From contig NC_062221.1 of NCBI RefSeq assembly GCF_902686445.1, positions 39,944,575 through 40,008,574 on the forward strand: 64,000 bases of DNA, given 5' to 3'. How positions within the stretch are numbered: the first letter of the stretch is position 1; every line of letters begins with the position of its first letter. Positions 34,320-44,139 of the stretch are shown piece by piece. The position numbers were made by a program, and so were the translations under genes. The DNA comes from Sciurus carolinensis. Taxonomy: Eukaryota; Chordata; Mammalia; Rodentia; Sciuridae. The notes beneath the pieces were generated by a model. That model saw nothing but the letters and a program-made list of their open reading frames with translations, did no database searches and was not told where the DNA came from.

Positions 34320-34725
34320 TAATAGACTAAATCACAACTCTAAGTTTTTATGACTTAATATAATAATCATTTATTCTTAGGCATAGTTCAGTGCAGTGTT
34401 CTGCCAGGCTTTCTTCCAAAAAGAAATTCCTTTTCTCTTGTGGCTTTCCTGTCATATGGCTCTGCCCCTTTTGAGTGCTTACAATGCTCCAAATTCAGCA
34501 TAGAGATGGGAGAGACAATGTGGAGAGAGCATGGAGGCTTACATCAGAAGACTGTATGATCCAACACTGGAAACATCATGCATTGGATCTATTCACATTC
34601 CAGTGAAAGGGAGGCTGGGAAATGTAGTTTGTTTGTCCAGATAGAAAAGAGACACAATTTGGTGAACAAATAGCAAGTCTCTGCCGCTCTCTCATCTCAG
34701 AGGTCATAAGCATTACCCCAAATCC
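34320..34725. repeat. Old interspersed repeat, class not determined
   Basis: 'aactctaagtttttatgact', 'ctggaaacatcatgcattgg', 'gggaggctgggaaatgtagt' and 'gtgaacaaatagcaagtctc' resemble an old mammalian LTR or DNA-transposon relic seen in many genomes. I cannot name the family reliably. Confidence 0.35.
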
Positions 34726-34810
34726 ATAACAGGTCATCCAGAAACTCATTTGTTCAGGCCTCTGTTCTTATACTTTCCTCATGCCAGCAACTAACCCTAA
34801 AAGTTATTTA

Positions 34811-34968
34811 GAATCCCAGCAACTTGGGAGGCTCAGGCTGGAGAATTCAAGGCCAACAACTTAGCAAGACCCTGTCTCATAATAAAAAAAATTAAAAGAC
34901 CTGGGTATGTATCTCACTGGTAAAGCACCCATGGGTTCAATCCCCAGTACCAAACAAACAAAAAAAAA
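34811..34968 (+). mobile_element. 5'-truncated B1-ID composite SINE
   Basis: Begins inside the left half ('gaatcccagcaacttgggag') and retains the linker 'agcaagaccctgtctcataa'. An ID half follows ('gtatgtatctcactggtaaa', 'gggttcaatccccagtacc') and a (CAAA)n/A9 tail. Flanks 'aaaagttattta' (34,799-34,810) and 'aaaagtgtatttta' (about 34,967-34,979) may be its target duplication. Confidence 0.85.
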
Positions 34969-34979
34969 AGTGTATTTTA

Positions 34980-36985
34980 ATTTTTTTTTTTTTTTAGTGT
35001 GGTGAAGGATACTTACCATTTGACAAGTAATTTGAGGTACCATTTAAAATATAGTCCACTATATAAGAGAAGTAAACAACAATAACCAAACAAACAAACA
35101 AAAGTCATTCTATTTGTGGTCATTTCCTGTTGTACTTTAGTTTGGTAAGAAGTAAAATTACTATATTTACACAGCCACCAGTTTCTTCTATGATGAAGAC
35201 TTCATTCAGAGGAAAAATAAAACAGTGATAAAAGCTTTAGCTCTCCGTGACTCCATAAAGCATTCTGCCTTCCCATTTTTAGTGAAAACTGTAAATGAAG
35301 TGTAAGCATATTCAATGAAGATAATAATTAAAAAATCGAACTATCTTGAAATCACTGCATCACCAATTCTACTATTTTTTCAGAGTTTGAAGATTTTGTG
35401 GCTAGGGTGTCATTTCTGTTTGATCTCATGAAGAAAGAGTATATTATGAAGAGACTCAAAGCAAACCAAATAACAAAGACATCTGCCAAGTATCCAAAGG
35501 AGAAAGCTCAATAATAAGCATAAGTTCACAAATATCTACCTTTTTGGATTTGTCTATCCTATCTTCCCAGTAGTTCTTTGTACTTTGTTAGACTCATTTA
35601 ATTATTATTTGGTCAACCTGCAATTTTCCATTGGAGAGATAAATTTGATAAATGGTAAGTGTTCCATATTCCAGAGAATTTTAATTTCTGAAGATATGGT
35701 CATTGCTGAACTAGATTTAGTTTCCAATGTTTTAAAGCTCAAACTTAACTCTCACTAGATATCCACAGAGATTTTTTTCCTCTTGGCTTAAAAAATTTGT
35801 AGATCTCTTACTTTAAAATGGGTGAGTTAAAGTCAGAGTTAAATTTGAAATTACAACTGATTGAGTTGCACTCAAAATAATAAATACAACACTAAATGAA
35901 TTATTATATTCAATACACTTTTTACTTTTATCATTATGTACTATAATACACATTATTAATATACTTATAATACACTTATGTTGTTTAATATACTTTATAA
36001 ATATATCATTGAAACAGGCTCTTTTTGCACACCAGTTTCTTTCTTCTGAGAATTACTCAGTTATTGGTATGATTTTTAACAATGTATGTCTTCTAAAAAC
36101 TATAAATACCACTAGGGCTGAATATAAACACATTTTGTTTATCATACTATATAGACAGCATTTGGTACATAATCAGTCTCGTGTTGGTTCAAGCAAACAT
36201 TCCCCAATAAATCAATGATCAATAAGTAAATTTAAATAATAAGTAAATATCTACATGGTAGATATTGTTACATCTATGTTCTTATATAAATACCTTTGGT
36301 TTAGAGATTATAAGAATCTCATCCAAAGTTAAAAAAATTTGGGACCAGAACCTGAACTCACATTTTTTTTCTTCAAACCCTTGCTATAATTTCTGATTCT
36401 TAAAGGTGAACATAATGATTGTACTGATTTATTTTCCAAAATAAGTTACATAATATGTGATATTGTTTTTTTTTAAGATATAGATAAATGTCTGTAAAGA
36501 AATAATATATATTATAGAACAAATAAACAATGGGTGTATATTCTTTAAGAGAATTTTAATTGAGAAGCAGAGATTCATATGTTGTTTAACTTTAGACTTC
36601 AAAGTCTAAAGTAAAACAGGTGATACAAAGTACAAAGCAGTGAAGAAAACAACACAGTAAAGGTAAAAATGACAAAAATAACCTCAATAAATCCATAAAA
36701 TAAAGATAAGAAAGGAGATACAACATTTTAAAATCTGGATATGAAAGTAAAAATTCATATCAATTAACATATCAATAATTTAATTTTTCAGTTAAATCAG
36801 ATCTTTCATATTGAATTAAGGAAAGGATGCTATCTATAAGTTGTAAGAGATGCTTCTAATGCATAAAGAGAAAAAAGATTGATACTAAGATGTTTAAAAT
36901 GACATACCAGGAAAATACTAGCTGAACGAATGCTGGATAATAAAGTGATATCAGTGAAAAGATTTTAGCACAAAAAGTTTCATAT
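34980..36985. other. AT-rich DNA without recognised features
   Basis: Very AT-rich, with T15 near 34,982-34,996 and (CAAA)n near 35,085-35,101. A weak MIR-like segment may lie near 36,240-36,370 ('ggaccagaacctgaactcac'). No gene seen. Confidence 0.35.
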
Positions 36986-36989
36986 TGTG

Positions 36990-37229
36990 TTACATTCTAC
37001 AATAAAGGCAAACCTTCAAAACATTATCTAAATGAAATAAGTCAGTCACATAGTAATAAGTAGTATATGATTCCATTTATGTGGGCTATGTAGAGTAGGC
37101 AAATTTCGAGAAACAGAAAACAGAATAAAGGCAATCAGGTACTGGGTAGAGGAAGAAGGAAGGAGTTATTTAATGAGTACAGATATTCTGTTTGGGGTGA
37201 TAAAAAGAACAAATTTCTGGAAATGGATA
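36990..37229 (+). mobile_element. Ancient L1 3' region, part 1
   Basis: 'atctaaatgaaataagtcag' and 'tatgattccatttatgtggg', then 'gtttggggtgataaaa' and 'ctggaaatggata' follow an L1M 3' end. The element is split at 37,229 by an MLT1 LTR. Confidence 0.65.
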
Positions 37230-37570
37230 TTATTTGCTAAAGAATTCCTGCCTCAGAATTACAGGTTGAAATTCTAAACTCCAAAGGCATGTTGCTAGGT
37301 GGTGAGACCTTTGACATGTAATGAGATTTAGGTAAGGTCATGATGTGGACTCCCAGGATGATAATAGTGCTTTCCAAGAAAAGAGTGAGAGGATAGTTCT
37401 CTCCTCCACTCCTCAATAAGAGGGCAGCCATCTGAAAATGAGGAAGAGGTCTCTCAGCAGAGACCACTGTCACCTGATCTTGCACCTCCCAGACTCCATG
37501 CCTGGGAGAAATAAATTTCTGTTGGTTAAGCCAACCAGTTCATTATAGCTTACTGTAGCTGAATTGACAA
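37230..37570 (+). mobile_element. MLT1-type LTR inserted in the L1
   Basis: 'tacaggttgaaattctaaac', 'caaaggcatg' and 'atgtaatgagatttaggtaa' lead to 'gcctgggagaaataaatttc' with 'tgttggttaagccaacc'. These are the order and poly(A) signal of an MLT1 LTR, plus strand. GGATA at 37,225-37,229 and GGACA at 37,571-37,575 look like a 5-bp target duplication with one change. Confidence 0.7.
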
Positions 37571-37575
37571 GGACA

Positions 37576-37680
37576 GTGGTACTGGCAGTACAACCTCATT
37601 AATGTACTAATGCTACTGAACTGTACACTTAAAGAATAATTTAAATCATTTTGAAAAGTATATGGGCATCAAATTTTTAA
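37576..37680 (+). mobile_element. Ancient L1 3' end, part 2
   Basis: 'gtggtactggcagtacaacc', 'aatgtactaatgctactgaa' and 'tgtacacttaaagaataatt' rejoin the L1M 3' UTR interrupted at 37,229. Confidence 0.65.
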
Positions 37681-37684
37681 AAAT

Positions 37685-37830
37685 CTATTAACTGGGTGCA
37701 GTGGTGAACACCTGTAATCCCTGCAGCTCAGGAGGCTGAGGCAAAAGATTGCGAGTTCAAAGTCAGCCTCAGCAACTTACTGAGGCCCTAAGCAACTTAG
37801 TGAGAACTTTTCTGTGAATTAAAAAGGGCT
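37685..37830 (+). mobile_element. Left (B1-like) half of a composite SINE, cut at the linker
   Basis: 'gggtgcagtggtgaacacct', 'ctcaggaggctgaggcaaaa' and the doubled 'gcaacttactgaggccc/taagcaacttagtgag' segment are followed by 'aattaaaaagggctgg'. There the ID half should begin, but an L1 starts instead. A matching ID half lies beyond that L1, at 41,862. Confidence 0.8.
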
Positions 37831-38239
37831 GGTCCTGATCCTGAACCATTGCAGGACCCTTCCACCAAGAAGACCATCATCATGGGCCATGCTTTGACCT
37901 TGGACCTTCAGAACTTAACCAGTGGAGGTTTCAAAATGACTGAATGGAGAGGGACACTTTCCTGGCTGCTCTGTAGTGCAAAACCAAGAAAGTAGACAGG
38001 AAGATTCTCAGCAAGTGGGGTACTGGAAACCTTCAGGGACACTATTATTGCCTCAGATACATACTGTTAGATGAGTAGACATACAAACAACAAGAAAAAG
38101 CAAGGGAAAAAATCACCACAAACAAACCAATACTCCAATAACAGTATCCACTGACATTACAGTAGAAGAAATGTCAGAGAAGGAGTTTAGAATGTACATA
38201 CTTAATCTGTGAGGTAAAGGATGATGTAAGGAGAGAAAT

Positions 38240-39010
38240 CAGAAAATACAGGAAGTAAAGACCAATGAAGAGATTAAAAAAGAAGAAGAAGAAATCCTCA
38301 AAATGAAGGAATCAATAAACCAAACTAAAAATTCAATTGAAAGCAACACCAACAGACTAGATCATTTGGAAAACAGAGTTTTAGGCAATGAAGAAAAAAT
38401 ATATAATCTTGAAAACAAAGTTGACTGTGGAAAAAAGATAGTAAGAGACCATGAACAGAATTTCCAAGACGTATGGTATAATCTGAAAAGAACAAATTTA
38501 AATTTTATTGGGATAGATGAAGGTTCAGAAATACAAACCAATGGAACACACAATCTATTCAATGAAATAACACAAGAAAATTTCCCAAACCTAAAGAATG
38601 AAATGGAAAATCAAATACCACAGGTTTACAGTACCCCAAATATATGAAGCTACAACAGACCCACACCAAGGCACATTATTAAGAAAATGCCTAACATACA
38701 GAATAAGGGTAGAATTTTAAGGCTGTCAGAGATAAATGACCGGTAACATTTAGTTGGAAACCAATCCAGATCTCAGCTGATCTCTCAACCCAAACCCTAA
38801 AAGCTAGGAGGTCTTAGAATAATATATACCAAGCTCTGAAATAAAATGGATGCTAGCCAAGAATAATATGCCCAGCAAAATTAAGCTTCAGACTTGAAGA
38901 TGAAATAAAACCCTTCCATGATAAAAAACATACTCATACTATAAATGTACTCAATAAGATATTTCATGAAGAAGAAATGAAAAATAAAAGTGAAAACTAG
39001 AAAAGGGAGG
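38240..39010 (+). pseudogene. L1 ORF1 remnant
   Basis: An open frame at 38,303-38,647 (114 codons) encodes a Glu/Asn/Lys-rich segment with heptad-like leucine/isoleucine spacing ('L-D-H-L-E-N-R-V-L' and 'I-Y-N-L-E-N-K-V'). This is the coiled coil through which L1 ORF1 protein trimerises. 'N-L-K-R-T-N-L-N-F-I-G-I' follows, at the start of the RNA-recognition domain. After the stop near 38,647 the C-terminal domain is still readable in shifted frames ('attaagaaaatgcc', 'atttcatgaagaagaaatga'). ORF1 protein normally coats L1 RNA as a chaperone. This copy cannot. Confidence 0.8.
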
Positions 39011-39059
39011 AACTACACGAAAAATACTGACTCAATGGAGAAACTAATTCAAATTAAAA

Positions 39060-41015
39060 GCCAGAAATAAATCAAAATGACAGGGAATAAAAATCATATC
39101 TCAATAATAACATTGAACATAAATGACTTAAACAACTGGCAGATTGGATTAAAAAACAAGACCCAACTATATGCTGTCTCTAAGAGATTCACCTCATAGG
39201 CAAAGACATCCACAGACTGAAGGTAAAAGGATGGGAAAAAACATATTCACATGAATCTCATAAACAAGAAGGGCTTTCTCTCCTCATAACAGATAATAGC
39301 AGACTTCAAACCAAAGTTAATCAGAAGGGACAAAGAAGGACATTGTATACTGCTTAAGGGAATTATACATCAATAAGACATAAAAATCATAAATATTTAT
39401 GCTCCAAACAATGGAGTATCTACATATATCAAACAAACCCTTCTCAATTTCTGGAATCAAATAGAACACAACACAATAATACTGAGTGACTTTAACACAC
39501 CTCTCACCACTGGATAAATCCTCCAAACAAAAACTAAATAAAGAAACTTTAAAACTAAATAATACAATTAATAATTTAGACTTAACAGACATATATAGAA
39601 TATTTCATGCATCAATAATTGAATACATAGTCTTAGCAGCACATGGATCCTTCTTTAAAATAGACCATATCTTAGACTACAAAGCAACTCTTAGCAAATA
39701 CAAAAAAAAAATAGAAATAATACCTTACACCCTATCAGATCATAATGGAATTAAATTGAAAATCAATGATAAAATGAAAAATAGGTACTACTCTAAAACC
39801 TGGAGACTAAATAATACACTATTGAATGACAAATAGATAGCAGAAGAAATCATGGATGAAATAAAAAAAAAATACTTAGAGGTAAATAAGAATATTTGGT
39901 ATGTTGTATTAACAACATACCAAATTATCTGGAACACTATGAAGGCAGTGCTAAGAGGAAAGTTCATTGCATTGAGCACATTCATTAAAGGAATATAAAG
40001 TCAACAAATAAATAACCTAAAATTACATCTCAAAGCCCTAGAAGAAGGACAAAGCAACACCAAAATAGTAGAAGACAGAAAAATCATTGAAATCAATGAA
40101 ATTGAAACAAAAGAAAAAATCCAAAAAATCAATGAAACAAAAAGTTGGTTCTTTGAAAAAAGTCAATAAAATTAATGAACACTTAGCCAACCTAATGAAG
40201 AAAAATAGAGAAAACGAATTACTAACATTCACAATGAGATAGGAAATTTCAATGAACACTACTGAAATATAGACAATAAGCAGAAGCTATATTGAGAAGT
40301 TATACTTCAGTGAAATAGAAAATCTTGAAGACACTGACGATTTCTAGAGACATATATTTCTACTCACATTGAATCAGGAAGATGTAGAAAATTTGAGCAG
40401 ATCAATTACAAGCAATGAAATTGAAGACGCCATCAAAAGCCAACCAAGAAAGAAAAACCCAGGACCAGACAGAGTCTCAGCTGAGTTCTACCAGACCTTC
40501 AAAAAAGAATTAACAGCAATCCTCCTCAAATTATTCCATGAAAAAGAAAAAGAGGGAACACTTCCAAACTCATTCTATGAAACTAGAATCACCCTGATAT
40601 GAAAACCAGACAAAGACACATAAAGGAAAGAAAATTTCAGACCAATATCCCTGATGAAGACAGATGCAGAAATTCTCAAAATACCAGCAAATGGCATACA
40701 AAAACATATTAAGAAGATAGTGAACCATGATCAAGTAGAATTCATCCCAGGGATGCAAGATTGTTTCAACATATGGAAAACAAAAAACATAATTCATCAC
40801 ATCAATAGACTTAAAGACAAGAATCATATGATTAGCTCAATAGATGCAGAAAAAGCACTCGACAAGATATAGCCTCCATTCATGTTCAAAACACTAGAAA
40901 AACAAGGGATAATAGAAACATACCTCAACACTGTAAAAGCTATATATGCTAAACCTAAAGCCAACATCATTCTAAATGGAGAAAAATTGAAAGCATTCCC
41001 TCTAAGATTGGTGAA
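39060..41015 (+). pseudogene. L1 ORF2 remnant, endonuclease to early reverse transcriptase
   Basis: The N-terminal endonuclease region is present in broken frames. Near 39,400 'aatatttatgctccaaacaa' encodes N-I-Y-A-P-N-N, and near 39,735 'ctatcagatcataatgg' encodes the S-D-H-N motif that carries the catalytic histidine. The frame at 40,369-40,602 has the start of the reverse transcriptase domain ('[13 protein letters not shown]'). The next (40,654-40,872) has 'F-I-P-G-M-Q' and '[11 protein letters not shown]', the latter carrying the first catalytic aspartate region. The YADD-type motif is missing because of the deletion at about 41,015. Confidence 0.85.
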
Positions 41016-41019
41016 ACAA

Positions 41020-41535
41020 CAAATATATGAAAGATTGTTCAACACCCCTATCAATTAGAGAAATACAAATTAAAACTACACTGAGAATTCATCTCACTCC
41101 CATCAGAATGGCAGTTATCATGAATACAAGTAACAATAAATGTTGGTGAGGATGTAAGGAGAAAGGTACATTCATATATTGCTGGTAGGGTTACAAATTG
41201 GTGCTACCATTCTGGTAAGGGTATGGAAATTCCTTAGAAAACTTAGAATGGAACCACCATTTGACCCAGTTATTCCACTCCTTGGCATATACCCAAAGTA
41301 CTTAAAATCAGCATACAATAAAAACACAGCAACATCAATGTTCATAGCAGCTCAATTCACGATAGATAAGCTACAGAACAAACCTAGGTGTCCTTCAATG
41401 GATGAAAGGATTTAAAAAATGTGGTACATATACACAATGGAATATCACTCAGCCGTAAAGAAGAATGAAATTATGGCACTTGCCAGTAAATGGATGGAAC
41501 TGGAGACTCTCATGCTAAGTGAAATAAGCCAATTC
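41020..41535 (+). pseudogene. L1 ORF2 C-terminal remnant after an internal deletion
   Basis: Coding homology resumes with 'caattagagaaatacaaatt' and continues through 'L-L-V-G-L-Q-I-G' and 'F-L-R-K-L-R-M-E' (frame 41,179-41,415) to 'M-W-Y-I-Y-T-M-E-Y-H-S-A-V-K' (frame 41,419-41,601). The zinc-knuckle-like cysteines are partly lost. By comparison with a complete ORF2, well over a kilobase is missing between 41,015 and 41,025. Confidence 0.8.
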
Positions 41536-41861
41536 CAAAAAAGCCAAAGGCCAAATGTTCTCTCTGATATGCGAATGCTAACTCAAAAGAGGAGGTGGTG
41601 AGGGAGGAGTGGCAGTTCACCCAATTGGACCGGGGGAGTGGGGAAAGAGAAGGGTGGTGGGAATGGAAAAGGCAGTGGAATGAATTAGACAAAACTTTCC
41701 TATGTTCATATATGAATACACAACCAGTGTAACTCCACATCATGTACAACCACAAGAATGGGAAGTTATTCCCCATGTATATGTCAAAATACATTCTACT
41801 GTCATGTACAATTAAAAAGAACAATTAAAAAAATAGTTACCAGTGACTGCCGAAATAAAAG

Positions 41862-41935
41862 AGGGTGCTGGGGATGTGGTTCAGTGGTTAAGCACTGCTG
41901 GTTTCAATCCCCGGTACCCCCCCCAAAATCCATTA
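41862..41935 (+). mobile_element. ID-type SINE half
   Basis: 'gtgctggggatgtggttcag' and 'tggtttcaatccccggtacc' are ID/tRNA landmarks, with a C-rich then A-rich end. It may be the missing right half of the SINE cut at 37,830. Confidence 0.75.
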
Positions 41936-42029
41936 TATATAAATAGGATCAGTACATAATAATAAATGTTCAATTTATTTAGAGATAGCATTTGAATGAA
42001 CCTATAAAGTGACCTCGAAATACACAGAG

Positions 42030-42165
42030 GAAAAATGAAGCCAGACATGGTAGCACATGCCTGTAATCCAGGTACTTGGGAGACTGAGGCAGGAGGATCA
42101 CTGGCACCCATGAGTGTGAAACCAACCTGAGTAACACAATAAGACTCCATCTCAAAAAGATGGAA
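42030..42165 (+). mobile_element. Monomeric 7SL/B1-like SINE
   Basis: 'gccagacatggtagcacatg', 'gtacttgggagactgaggca' and 'ccaacctgagtaacacaata' are followed by 'actccatctcaaaaaga', without an ID half. The pol III B box region 'gagtgtgaaacc' is decayed. Confidence 0.8.
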
Positions 42166-42229
42166 GTGCAATAAAATTAATAAATCTATCTTCATAGTAG
42201 GAATTTCAAGAAAACTATATATTTTAATT

Positions 42230-43640
42230 ATTAATAGATCAAGCAGATAGAAAAACAGAAGAGATTTAACATGCTTGATCTAAGAGTATATATAATTTGC
42301 ATTCTGCTTATACACATTGATAATATTTACAAAAATTGATCACACATATATTAGGCCACAATGTAAGTCTCAATCACCCTGACTACACTAAGAAAATAAA
42401 GAGAAAATAAAACAAAATTGGAAAGGAAGAAACAACACCAAAGAATCTAGTACAAGTAGTTGAGCATAAGATGAAGATATATAGTAAACTGGCAGAATAT
42501 TAGATTTATGTGCAAAAATCAATTGCATTTTCATAGAACAGCATCAAAAAGAAAATACAATTTTTAAAAAATAACCTGGTAGTAGTGATAAAATCTCTAT
42601 TATATTAGAGGAAATCTAATAAAAGACACACAAAACAAAATCTTAAAATACTATCACCAAATAATTTAAGGTGGGCCTAAATTAATGGAGTAATATCTTA
42701 TATGTAAATAGAACCAACATTAAAATGATATCAAATGTCCTTGAAATTGATCAATAACTCAATTGATCAATAGCTCAATCCTCAAATTGATCTATAGCTT
42801 TAATGCTGCAGTGGAAATTCATTGCTTTATATGTAGTTTTTAAACCCAAACCTAATATATACATAGAAAAGAGCTAAGATTAGCTAAGATATTCATAAGG
42901 AAGAAGAACCAGTAGGAATGCTTATCCTAATAGATAATAAGAATTATAAGAAAGTGATATTGATGCATGGATAGACAGGTTGATAAATAATACAGAATAG
43001 AAGTTCAGGCATAGAAGAAACTATGCCTGAAGGAGGAAGTGACATGAGAGATCATGGGGGAAAGGAAAGGTTACCTTTTCTAACATTGCTAGAAAAAAAG
43101 TGAAAACATAAAAAAATAAATTAGCCCCTTGTTCTTACTATAATAAAACCATGCTTTAAAGTCTTCTCTGTGAAATAGAAAACCAAAAATTTTTGAAGAA
43201 ACTATGGAAAAAAAATCCCTCTGAAACTAGGGTAATTGGAACTTTCTTAATTTGTAAAAAAACAAAACAAAACAAAACAAAAACAAAAACACAAAAGAAA
43301 AGATTAATAAGATTGACTCACAACTTCTGTACCTCCAAAGAAAATGACAAAAACAAATCACAAAGAAGATATTTACAAAATATGTAACCAACACAAGGTT
43401 TTTATCTCAAATATTAAAAAAAAAACAACTTCATGAGTCAATAATACAGTTACCATATAGAAAATTAGGCAGAAAATACAAGCAGAAATTTCACATAACA
43501 GATAATACTTTGCCAAACAAAATTGGAACTCAATCTCATTAATAATGCAAATGTAAATTAAGGTGCAATGAGCCTGGGTGGTGGATGGCTAAGTTAGTTA
43601 TCAACAGTTGGAGAAGTATTTAAATTAGCAAAGACTAAGT
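42230..43640 (+). mobile_element. Ancient L1 fragments
   Basis: Words such as 'attaggccacaatgtaagtc', 'aagaatctagtacaag' and 'cagaatattagatttatg' with 'caaaaatcaattgcattttc' are followed by 'ttgatgcatggatagacagg', 'gaaaaaaaatccctctgaa' and 'aataatgcaaatgtaaatta'. Together they indicate decayed L1 ORF2 from the endonuclease region onward. Boundaries are uncertain, and a (AAAAC)n tract lies at 43,258-43,298. Confidence 0.5.
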
Positions 43641-44095
43641 GTTTAAGAGACTAAGTCACCTAAACAGACCCATACAACCTGTTAGGTGCATAGTTTGTGC
43701 TTGAATCCAATTCATTGTCTACTATTTTCCCTGTACCATTTTACCTTTAAAGATAATAATAAGCTTATAAGCCTGTAAAATATTTCACCACTTTTAAAAT
43801 GCCTTTCATATCACATCATCTGTTTTGATTCTCACACTTGCCCTTGAGTTTCTTTAGTGTATTTCTTCCTTCTCAGAACATACATAGAGCATAATTTAAA
43901 CCAAACAGGGACTGGGCTATCAACATTTAAGATCTTTCTGTTAAAATTTTTTCTAGATAATCAAGTCAAAAGTAAAAATAAAATAATTGTGTTTTTGTTT
44001 CATTGACCCCATGGTAATATTCATGGTTTTATCTAAGAAATAAACAAAATTAATTACTTTGAAAACTGCTTGATTTTGGGGGTGAGAACAATTGA

Positions 44096-44138
44096 ACAAA
44101 TGAACAAATGAATGAATGAATGAATGAATGAATGAATG
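44096..44138 (+). repeat. (AATG)n microsatellite
   Basis: About ten tandem AATG/AAATG units. On the minus strand they encode an artificial His-Ser-Phe-Ile repeat, which is not a gene. Confidence 0.95.
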
Positions 44139-44139
44139 G

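Larger units (their letters stand above)
37831..41835 (+). mobile_element. Long L1 copy with 5' UTR, ORF1, deleted ORF2 and 3' UTR
   Basis: The most complete L1 here, about 4.0 kb. A 5' UTR-like stretch (37,831-38,240) is followed by ORF1 remnants (38,240-39,010), then ORF2 from about 39,060. ORF2 breaks off in the reverse transcriptase domain near 41,015 and resumes in the C-terminal domain. A purine-rich 3' UTR and A-rich tail end near 41,835. Many stops and frameshifts make it non-autonomous. It sits between the two halves of a SINE. Confidence 0.85.

Noticed and set aside
42721..42800. Repeated 'ttgatcaata/ctcaattgatc' words resembling a small direct/inverted repeat cluster
   Set aside because: Only a few short AT-rich copies with irregular spacing inside a decayed L1. 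Not a CRISPR-like array or transposon end.
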